Assembly (NCBI RefSeq): GCF_028551275.1
Contig: NZ_CP117025.1
Location: 3,474,001 to 3,538,000 of the forward strand
Reading direction: 5' to 3'
Length of the DNA stretch: 64,000 nucleotides
Origin: Sphingomonas hankookensis
GTDB taxonomy: Bacteria; Pseudomonadota; Alphaproteobacteria; Sphingomonadales; Sphingomonadaceae
The position numbers and the translations under genes are program-made. A model generated the notes under the pieces. It was given only the letters and a program-made list of their open reading frames with translations, was not told where the DNA came from and did not search any database. This document shows positions 8,147 to 16,200 of the stretch, in pieces (positions within the stretch are counted from its first letter, which is position 1; each line of letters starts with the position of its first letter).

Positions 8147-9220
8147 ATGCGTATCCTGCACGTCTGCGACAGCATCATCGGTGGCACCGGCAGCTACCTC
8201 GCCGAACTGCTGACGTTGCAGGCGCAGCGGCGGGGGCCGGGCAAGGTCATGTTGCTGATGCCCGAGGAGCATCGCGACCATATCGAACCGCGCCTGGCGA
8301 ACAGCGGGGTCGAGTTCCGCTATTTCACCCGCAAGAGCCGGCTGCGTGGCATGGCCCGGCTCGCGCTGACCTTCCTGTCGGTCCGGCGCGAATTCCGCCC
8401 GGATATCGTTCATGGCCATACGTTTGGCGCGGGGATCGTCACCCGCGTGCTGCGGTTCGGGCGGCGGCCGGCAACGGTCTTCTGCCCGCATGGCTGGGCG
8501 TTCGATATCGAGATGCCGGCACCGGCGCGCAAACTGCTGGTCGCGACCGAACGGCTGCTGGCGCTGCGGTCGGAAAAGATCATCCTGATCTCCGAACATG
8601 AGGAACGCCGCGCCCGCGCGATCGGCATCGCCGAAAAGCGGCTGGCGGTGGTGCCCAACGGCATCGCCGCCGCGCCGCCCGCCATTCCCGCGGTGCCGTG
8701 GCAGGACGACCGGCTGAAGCTGTTGTTCGTCGGCCGCTTCGACCGGCAAAAGGGGCTGGACCTGCTGATCGAGGCGATCCGCCCGCTGGCGGACAAGGTC
8801 GCGCTGCGCATCGTCGGCGCGCCGGCGGTCAGCAGCGGCTATCATCCCCCCGCCCTGCCCCATGTCGACATTCGCGGCTGGCGCGACCGCGACGGCGTGG
8901 TGGCGGAGATGAAGGCATGCGACATGCTGGTCGTGCCGTCGCGCTGGGAAGGGTTCGGACTGGTCGCGGTTGAGGCGATGCGCGTCGGCAAACCGGTCCT
9001 CGCCGCCGCCGCCGGCGGCCTGAACGACATCATGGACAGCGGTCGCTACGGCATCACCGTCCCCGTCAACGATCCCGCCGCGATCCGCGCGGCGATCGAG
9101 GCGCTGTCGTCGGAAAAACTGGCCGTGCTGGCGCAGGCCGGCCATGCCCGCTTCCACGACCGCTATACCGCCGAACGGATGACCGACGATATCGACCGGG
9201 TGTACGCCGAACTGGCGTGA
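8147..9220 (+). CDS. Glycosyltransferase family 4
   Basis: 357 residues. The N-terminus MRILHVCDSIIGGTGSYLAE is a GT4 start with a Gly-rich acceptor loop. HGHTFGAG and CPHGWAFD lie in the first domain. The second domain begins LLFVGRFDRQKGLDLLI and includes EGFGLVAVEAMRVGKPVLA, an intact E-x7-E motif. It lies 22 bases after the kinase-like gene and is last in this transcription unit, before a palindromic repeat and the convergent hlyD-like gene. A role in building the EPS repeat unit is inferred from context; the sugar specificity cannot be read. Confidence 0.85.
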   Translation: MRILHVCDSIIGGTGSYLAELLTLQAQRRGPGKVMLLMPEEHRDHIEPRLANSGVEFRYFTRKSRLRGMARLALTFLSVRREFRPDIVHGHTFGAGIVTRVLRFGRRPATVFCPHGWAFDIEMPAPARKLLVATERLLALRSEKIILISEHEERRARAIGIAEKRLAVVPNGIAAAPPAIPAVPWQDDRLKLLFVGRFDRQKGLDLLIEAIRPLADKVALRIVGAPAVSSGYHPPALPHVDIRGWRDRDGVVAEMKACDMLVVPSRWEGFGLVAVEAMRVGKPVLAAAAGGLNDIMDSGRYGITVPVNDPAAIRAAIEALSSEKLAVLAQAGHARFHDRYTAERMTDDIDRVYAELA

Positions 9221-9291
9221 CGGGCGGCTAGTCCGGGCGGAGGTGGTCCGTCCGACCTGCGCAAGAATCCGGGGCACTCGCAAAGCCCGAC

Positions 9292-9377
9292 CGTACCCCC
9301 GCGCAGGCGGGGGTCCAGGGCCCCAGACGCAGGCGGTGACTTGCGTGGCTCTGGCCCCCCGCCTTCGCGGGGGTACG
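9292..9377. repeat. Palindromic repeat family A, full copy 1
   Basis: An 86-base element whose arms begin CGTACCCCCGCGCAGGCGGG and end with the imperfect complement (GCCTTCGCGGGGGTACG). It lies between two convergent genes (GT4 ending 9220 and the hlyD-like gene ending 9404). Same architecture and length as the copy at 24105 and close to that at 41621. It could fold into a large hairpin and act as a bidirectional terminator or mRNA stabiliser. The rest of the 9221-9403 gap shows nothing else. Confidence 0.85.
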
Positions 9378-9403
9378 ACAGAAGCGAGGCAACGTCGTAG
9401 CCC

Positions 9404-10795
9404 CTACCGCTCCCGTGCAGCCTCGCGAATGCCGGTATCCATCGGGTCGAACAGATAGCGGATGATCCGCCGCTCGCCGATGCGCACGTCCGCAGTCGCC
9501 GACAGTCCCGGCGTCAACGGCACGCGGCGGCCATCGGCCTCGATGGTCCGCTGGTTGAGTGCGATGCGCGCGACATAATAAGGCGGCGTCTTCTCATCCT
9601 GCACCGCGTCGCGGCTGATCGTCAGGATACGGCCCGGCACCGTGCCGAACCGGGTAAAGGGAAACGCCTCCAGCTTGACCGACACCGGCTGCCCCGCGCG
9701 GACGAAGCCGGCATCGCGGTTCATCACCCGCGCCTCCATCACCAGCGCATCGTCGGGCACGACGACCATCAGCGGCCGGACCGGTTCGACGACGCCGCCG
9801 ATGGTATGCACCGCGAGCTGCTGTACCGTGCCGTCCACGGGCGCGCGCAGCTGCTGCATCCGGCTGCGGTCGCGCGCCTTGGTCAGTTCCTCGCGGCGCA
9901 TCATCGCCTCGGCCTGTGCACGGGCAAGGTCGGTCAACGCGCTCTGCCGCGCCGCCTCGCGCGACTGGGCATATTGCTGGGCATAGCGGCGCGCCTCCGA
10001 ATTGCCGCGCGCGACCTGCGCCGCCGCGACGTCACGGCTGCCCGCCTCGCTGCGCCGCTGGCGCTGTACCTCCAGCAGGCGCAGGCCCGACGCATAGCCC
10101 TTGTCGGCCAGCGTCGTGATCGCCGCCAGATGCTTGTCCATCAGCGGGCGATTGGCGTCGTAGGTCCGCACCTGGTCGCGCGCCGCCGCCGCGTCGGACA
10201 AGGCTGCCGACCGCGCCGCCGCCAGCCCCGCGCCCTCGGCCCGGATCGTCGCCAGCTGTGCGGCGACCAGCCGCCGCTGCGTATCCGCCACATCGGCGGG
10301 CGTGCCGGCCGGGGCGACGAAATGCCCCGCCCCGCCGCTCAACCCGTCGACGATCGCCTGGCCCCGCGCCACGTCGATCTCGGCGGCGAGCAGCGCGCGC
10401 GCCGCCTGCGATTCCTCGGCACCCGATACGGTCGAATCGAGGTCGACCAGCACCTGCCCCGCCTTCACCCGGTCGCCGTCATGGATATGGATGTTGCGGA
10501 CGATGCCGGCGGTCGCCGCCTGCACCAGCTTGACGCTGCCGACCGGCGCGATCTTGCCATCGGCGGTGGCGACGACATCGACCTTGCCCAGCACCAGCCA
10601 TGCCGATGTCGCGGCGAGGCAGCCGAGCATGACCCACGCGGTCCGCCGTCCGGTCGGCGATACCGGCCGTTCGATGACTTCGAGCGCGGCGGGCAGGAAG
10701 CGCGGTTCGAGATTCTCCTTCCGGTCGCGCGCCTCGGCACGATCGTCGGCCAGCGCGCGGCGGAACAGGCTCCAGTGATAAGCAACGGCACTCAT
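9404..10795 (-). CDS. HlyD-family adaptor of a type I secretion system (AtrB-like)
   Basis: 463 residues. A short cytoplasmic N-terminus precedes one transmembrane helix (about 52-70: TAWVMLGCLAATSAWLVLG). Next come a biotinyl-lipoyl-like half (DGDRVKAGQVLVDLDST), a long Ala/Arg-rich coiled coil (about 120-310), the second lipoyl half (RAPVDGTVQQLAVHT), and a C-terminal beta domain with TPPYYVARIAL and LTPGLSATADVRIGERRIIR, the classical HlyD signature region. It bridges the ABC transporter and a TolC-like channel. The start overlaps the stop of the ABC gene by four bases. No TolC-like gene is in the window, so the outer-membrane channel must be encoded elsewhere. Confidence 0.92.
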   Translation of the reverse strand: MSAVAYHWSLFRRALADDRAEARDRKENLEPRFLPAALEVIERPVSPTGRRTAWVMLGCLAATSAWLVLGKVDVVATADGKIAPVGSVKLVQAATAGIVRNIHIHDGDRVKAGQVLVDLDSTVSGAEESQAARALLAAEIDVARGQAIVDGLSGGAGHFVAPAGTPADVADTQRRLVAAQLATIRAEGAGLAAARSAALSDAAAARDQVRTYDANRPLMDKHLAAITTLADKGYASGLRLLEVQRQRRSEAGSRDVAAAQVARGNSEARRYAQQYAQSREAARQSALTDLARAQAEAMMRREELTKARDRSRMQQLRAPVDGTVQQLAVHTIGGVVEPVRPLMVVVPDDALVMEARVMNRDAGFVRAGQPVSVKLEAFPFTRFGTVPGRILTISRDAVQDEKTPPYYVARIALNQRTIEADGRRVPLTPGLSATADVRIGERRIIRYLFDPMDTGIREAARER

Positions 10796-12927
10796 GCGGC
10801 AATTCCGTGCAGGACGCCCATCTGGCGTCGGTGAAGATCGGCGTAGCGGCCACCCAGTTTCAGCAGTTCGTCATGATCGCCCGCCTCGACCAGCCGGCCG
10901 CGCTCCATCGCGACGATCGTGTCGCACTGGCGGATCGCGGACAGGCGGTGGGCGATGATGATGACGGTGCGCCCCTCGGCCATCGCGCGTAGATTGGTCT
11001 GGATGATCTCCTCGCTCTCCGCGTCCAGCGCGCTGGTCGCCTCGTCGAAGATCAGGATGCGCGGCCGCGTGACGAGCGCGCGGGCGATGGCGAGGCGCTG
11101 GCGCTGCCCGCCCGACAGGTTCGCGCCGCGTTCCTCGATCATCGTGTCATAGCCCTGCGGCAGGCGCGTGATGAAGTCGTGCGCGCCGGCCAGCGTCGCC
11201 GCCTCGATCACCTGTTCCAGCGGCAGCGCGGGATTGGCGAGCGCGATATTCTCGCGCACCGACCGGTTGAAGAGCATATTCTCCTGCAGCACCACGCCGA
11301 TCTGCCGCCGCAGCCATGCCGGGTCGATCTGGCTGATGTCGATCCCGTCGATCAGCACGCGGCCCGCGGCGGGGACGTAGAAGCGCTGGAGCAGCTTGGT
11401 CAGCGTCGACTTGCCCGATCCCGACGATCCGACGATGCCGAGGGTCGATCCCGCGGGAATGGTCAGGTCGACATCCTCCAGCGTCCACGGCCCTTCGTCG
11501 GCATAGCGGAAGCGGATCGATTCGAATGTCACGTCGCCGCGAATGGCGTGCGGCGCGCTCTGGCTGCCCGATCCCGGCTCGACGCGCTGGTTCAGCAGGT
11601 CGCCCAGCCGCTGTACCGCCAGGCGGACCTGCTGGAACTCCTGCCACAGCTGGGCCATGCGGATGACCGGGCCGGACACGCGCTGCGCGAACATGTTGAA
11701 CGCGACGAGGCCGCCGATGGTCAGGTCGTGCGAGATCACCGCCTGCGCCCCGAAATACAGGATCGCCGCCATGTTCAGCTTCGATACCAGCTGGATCGCC
11801 TCCGACCCCGAATTGCCGAGGTTGATGACGCGCTGGTTCGCCCCGGCATAGCCGGCCAGCTGGCGTTCCCAGCGATCCTGCCATTGCGGCTCGACCGCCG
11901 CCGCCTTCACCGTCTGGATCCCGCCGATCGTCTCGATCAGCAGCGCGTTGTTGGCCGCGCCGCGTTCGAACTTGTCGGCGATGCGCGCGCGCAGCGGCCC
12001 CGTCACCAGCATGGCGATCACGAAATAGGCCGGGATGGTCAGCACCGCGACCGCGAACAGCGTCCACGAATACATCGCCATCGCCGCGAGGAAGACGAGC
12101 GTGAAGACCGGGTCGATCAGCACGGTCAGCGAGGCGTTGGTCAGGAATTCGCGGATCGTCTCGATCTGGCGGACGCGGGCGGCGGTGTCGCCGACCCGGC
12201 GCTGCTCGAAATAGCTGAGCGGCAGGCGCAGCAGATGGCGGAACAGCCGCGCGCCCAGTTCGACGTCGATCTTCTGGCTGGTCTCGGAATAGAGGCTGGT
12301 ACGCAGCCAGCCGAACGCGGTTTCCCACAGCGACACCGCGACGAAGCCGACGACCAGCACGGTCAGCGTCGACATCGTCTCGTGCACCAGCACCTTGTCG
12401 ACCACATTCTGGAAGAACAGCGGCGCGGCAAGGCCGAGCAGGTTCAGCGCCAGCGTGATGAGCAGCACCTCGCCGATCAGCCGGCGATAGCGCACGACCT
12501 GCGGAATGAACCACGAAAAGTCGAAGTCGCGCAGCGCGAGCCGCGCGCTCTCGCGGGTGGTGACCAGCACCAGCTCGCCCGACCACATCAGCTCGAAATC
12601 GCTGCGGCTGACCTTGGTCACCGGCAGGCCGGGACGCTGTACCAGCACCGCGTCGTCGCTGACCTGCCCGATCAGGAACCAGCCATCGACCCCGTCGGCC
12701 AGCGCGGGCAGCGGGAGGCGGGCGAGATCGGCGAAGGACGCCCGGCGCTTCTTCGCGCGCACGCCCTCGATATTGCCGGTCAGCCGGATCAGGTCGTCGG
12801 CCGACACGGTATGGAAATGCCCCATCTCGTGGCGCAGCTGCGCCGGATCGACCGCGATGCCATGGATTTCCAGCAGCGCCGCCAGCGCGACCAGCCCGCT
12901 GTCGTTGCGGATCGTCTGGTGGATCAT
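10792..12927 (-). CDS. Type I secretion ABC transporter with C39-like domain (HlyB/AtrD-like)
   Basis: 711 residues from ATG at 12927 (GGGGTGG upstream); an in-frame ATG at 13026 would add 33 residues without similarity. Residues 1-130 form a C39-peptidase-like domain: the segment TIRNDSGLVALAAL has no catalytic Cys, so it is the non-cleaving docking domain typical of transporters for RTX proteins. Six transmembrane helices follow (about 140-430). The nucleotide-binding domain has Walker A GSSGSGKST (500-508), signature LSGGQRQR (604-611), Walker B ILIFDEATSALD (624-635) and a switch His (IIAHR). It would export an uncleaved C-terminal-signal substrate; the obvious candidate is encoded directly upstream on the same strand. 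Confidence 0.93.
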   Translation of the reverse strand: MIHQTIRNDSGLVALAALLEIHGIAVDPAQLRHEMGHFHTVSADDLIRLTGNIEGVRAKKRRASFADLARLPLPALADGVDGWFLIGQVSDDAVLVQRPGLPVTKVSRSDFELMWSGELVLVTTRESARLALRDFDFSWFIPQVVRYRRLIGEVLLITLALNLLGLAAPLFFQNVVDKVLVHETMSTLTVLVVGFVAVSLWETAFGWLRTSLYSETSQKIDVELGARLFRHLLRLPLSYFEQRRVGDTAARVRQIETIREFLTNASLTVLIDPVFTLVFLAAMAMYSWTLFAVAVLTIPAYFVIAMLVTGPLRARIADKFERGAANNALLIETIGGIQTVKAAAVEPQWQDRWERQLAGYAGANQRVINLGNSGSEAIQLVSKLNMAAILYFGAQAVISHDLTIGGLVAFNMFAQRVSGPVIRMAQLWQEFQQVRLAVQRLGDLLNQRVEPGSGSQSAPHAIRGDVTFESIRFRYADEGPWTLEDVDLTIPAGSTLGIVGSSGSGKSTLTKLLQRFYVPAAGRVLIDGIDISQIDPAWLRRQIGVVLQENMLFNRSVRENIALANPALPLEQVIEAATLAGAHDFITRLPQGYDTMIEERGANLSGGQRQRLAIARALVTRPRILIFDEATSALDAESEEIIQTNLRAMAEGRTVIIIAHRLSAIRQCDTIVAMERGRLVEAGDHDELLKLGGRYADLHRRQMGVLHGIAA

Positions 12928-13163
12928 GCCGCCACCCCGCCCGTCGTTCCGCCCGTCGCGGTCCCGCGACGCCCACCCCGATGTTGCACGCACATACCCT
13001 TTCACAACGGTCCGGCACGTCGCCATGCCATGGTGCGGCGCAGCGTATCGGCGGACCGGGATGGGACATGCTTAACGCCGAATGCCTAAGATTCCCTTGC
13101 GGGCGGCGTCACATCACCGACATGAAGCCAAGCATTTTCATGACGTTAGCGTTACGAAACGAC

Positions 13164-13197
13164 ACCGCCCCGCACCGGTGGTCCGATGCGGGGCGGT
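13164..13197 (-). terminator. Hairpin terminator after the large secreted protein gene
   Basis: ACCGCCCCGCA (13164-13174) pairs perfectly with TGCGGGGCGGT (13187-13197), an 11-base stem with a 12-base loop, 27 bases beyond the stop at 13224. Read on the minus strand it is followed by GTCGTTTCGTAA, a weak T-rich tail. The rest of the 12928-13223 interval probably holds a promoter for the secretion genes, but no clear -35/-10 pair was recognised. Confidence 0.6.
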
Positions 13198-13223
13198 GGT
13201 ACGGGCCGCGGAGGATCGATCGA

Positions 13224-16200
13224 TCAGCCGAGCATATACACCCCGCTCGCCTGCGGCGAAGCGACCAGCCGGCTGGGATCGACCCCGGCCAGGGTCACCG
13301 TCTCGCCGCTGCCGAAGCGCAGCACGGTATTGCCGCCCGACAGGGTGATGGTCGGCTGCCCGCCCTTGGTCAGCGCGCTGAGGTCGAGCAGGTCGTGTCC
13401 GACACCGAAATCGGTGATCGTCGCACTGGCGCCGCGCTGGATCACGAAGCGGTCCTTGCCCAGGCCCCCGGTGAGGATCGTCGTCGCCGCGCGATCGGCC
13501 AGCAGCACCTCGTCCGCCAGCGTACCGGCGATCTTGCCCGATCCATTGTCGAACAGCACCGCCTGATATCCCGACAGCGCGCGGGCGCCCGACAGGTCGT
13601 GGCCGTTTGCCGAGAAGCTCTCGGTCATCTTCGCGCCGTTCGCCATCTGGGTCGTGCGGTCGGTCACCACGCCGTTCCGATAGGAAGCGGTGATGGTGTC
13701 GCCCGCCGACGACTGGACGACGCTCTTGACCAGCAACTGCGTCGCCGGATCGAAATAGAGCGAGGTCTTCGATCCATCGGCGGCGGCGGTCACCTGGCTC
13801 TGGCGGCGGTCGGCGGCGTCGAACCATTCGCTCGTCTTCGTCCCGTCGGCGGCGACGGTGAAGCCGGCGATGCGGGTGCCGTCGGCACGGGTCTGGCCCC
13901 CGGCCACGGTCCGCTTGGCGCTGTCATATTTCTGCCAGTCGGTGACGAGCGACGCGCCCGATCCGGTATAGCTGAAATTCTGGCCGCTGCCGTCGGCATA
14001 TTCCACGAAGCGCCGGCTGACCGCGCCGCTCGCCACGTCGTAGCGCAGCGTTTCCCAATTGCCGCCGGCATCGGTCGTCGCCTTCGTCGCCAGCCGCCCC
14101 TGCGCATCGAACGTCTCGACGATCCGGTCGCCCTTGACCAGGTCGTTGGTGACCCGGGTTTCGACCCGGCCCGCCTTGTAGACCGACTGCACCTTGGCGG
14201 TCGCGGTTTCGGCGATGGTGTCGACGATCCCGCCCGACTTCGCATCGAAGCGGGTGGTGAACTTGTCGCCATTGGCGGCGATCGCGGCGTTCAGCGTCTT
14301 GCGTCCGGCCCCGTCATAATAGGTCAGCACGCTGCTGCCGTCGGGCGCATTGGTTTCGGTATAATCGAGGCTGCCATCGGCGTGCAGGCGCGTGACCCCC
14401 ACCACCTTGCCCGCGGCATCGATCACCTGGGTTTCGGTGACATAGCTCTTGCCGGTGATGCCATAGGCGGTGACCTCGCCGCTATGGTCGGTCCGCTCGA
14501 CATAGCGCCGCGACGGCTTGCCCGCCGCGTCGTAGATCAGCGTGGTCCAGGTGTTGGCCGAATCGACCGTCACCGCGCTGATCCGCTTGCCATCGGCGGC
14601 GAAGGTATCGATCTGGCGCGTGCCGGCCACGACCGCCTCGTTCACCTTGCGCCCATCGGCAAACACCGTGCGCTGCGCGGTCATCACCCCGTTGACGAAG
14701 GTCGCGTCGATCAGGTCGCCCGTCGCCGTCTGCGTCTGTTTCTGGGCCAGCGCCTGGGTATCGGGCGTGAAGGTCATCGACACGCGCGTGCCGTCGGCAT
14801 GGATGTTCAGCTGGTTCAGCTTCAGCCCGGTCGCATCGAAATTGCTGATCTCGCGCGCGCCATCGGCATCGTTGCGTTCGTGATAGTCGAGCGTCCCGTC
14901 GGCATGGGTGCGAAAGATTTCGACGACCTTGCCCTTGGCATCGGTCACCTGGCGCAGCGTGACATAGGATTTGCCGGTGATGCCATAGGTCGTGTTGTCG
15001 CCGCTGCCATCGGCATTCTGGACGAAGCTGCGCGCGGGATTGCCGGTGGCGACGTCGAACTGGATGGTGGTCCACGTCTTCGTCGCGCTGACCGATACCT
15101 CGGTCGTCTTGCGCCCCTGCGTGTCGTAGCTGACGGTATCGCGGCTGCCATCGGCACGCACGGTCAGGACCTGCGTCACCACGCCGCCGGTATAGGTCGT
15201 CGTCAGCGTGTCGCCCGCCGCCTGCACGATCGACTGGGTCGGTTTGCCGGTGACGGCGTCCCAGTTGCGCGTGGTGCGGCTGCCATCGGCCCCGGCGATC
15301 ACCTCGCTCAGCTTGTTGCCGGTCGTGCCATAGGTCGTGGTCGTCTTGGTCCCGTCGCCGGCGACCGCCTCGCTCGATACCAGGCTGCCATCGGCGCGCG
15401 ACCGTTCGACCAGCGTCACCACGCCCTTGGCGTTGGTCACCTGCCGCATCGTGACATAAGACTGGCCGGTGATGCCATAGCTGACATTCTCGCCGCTGCC
15501 GTCCGCATTCTGGACGAACTTGCGGGTCAGCTTGCCGCTCGCCGCGTCGAACTGCTGCGTGATCCACGTCTTGGCCGCCGTCACCTCGACATCGCTGACC
15601 TTGCGGCCCTGCGCGTCGTAGCTGATCGTATCGCGGCTGCCATCGGCACGCACGCTCAGCAACTGGGTCACGACCCCGCCGGTATAGGTGGTGGTGACGG
15701 TATCGCCGCCCGCCTGCACGATCGACTGGGCAAGCTTGCCGGTGGTCGCGTCCCAGGTGCGCGTGGTGCGGCTGCCATCGGTACCGGCGACGACCTCGCT
15801 CAGCTTGTTGCCAGTCGTGCCATAGGTCGTGGCGGTCTTCGTCCCGTCCGCCGCCACGGCGTCGGTCGACACCAGCGTCCCGTCGGCCCGCGACCGTTCG
15901 ACCAGCGTCACCACGCCCTTGGCATTGGTCACCTGCCGCATCGTCACATAGGACTGGCCGGTGATGCCGTAGCTGACATTCTCGCCGCTGCCGTCCGTAT
16001 TCTGCACGAACTTGCGGGTCAGCTTGCCGCTCGCCGCGTCGAACTGCTGCGTCGTCCAGACATTGCCGGCGCTGACCGCGACGTCGCTCGTCTTGCGGCC
16101 CTGCGCGTCATAGCTGATCGTGTCGCGGCTGCCATCGGCGCGCACGCTCAGCAGCTGGGTCACGACCCCGCCGGTATAGGTGGTGGTGACGGTATCGCCG

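Noticed and set aside
11179..13089. A 636-codon plus-strand frame opposite the ABC transporter
   Set aside because: Antisense shadow; the transporter frame carries Walker A, signature and Walker B motifs.
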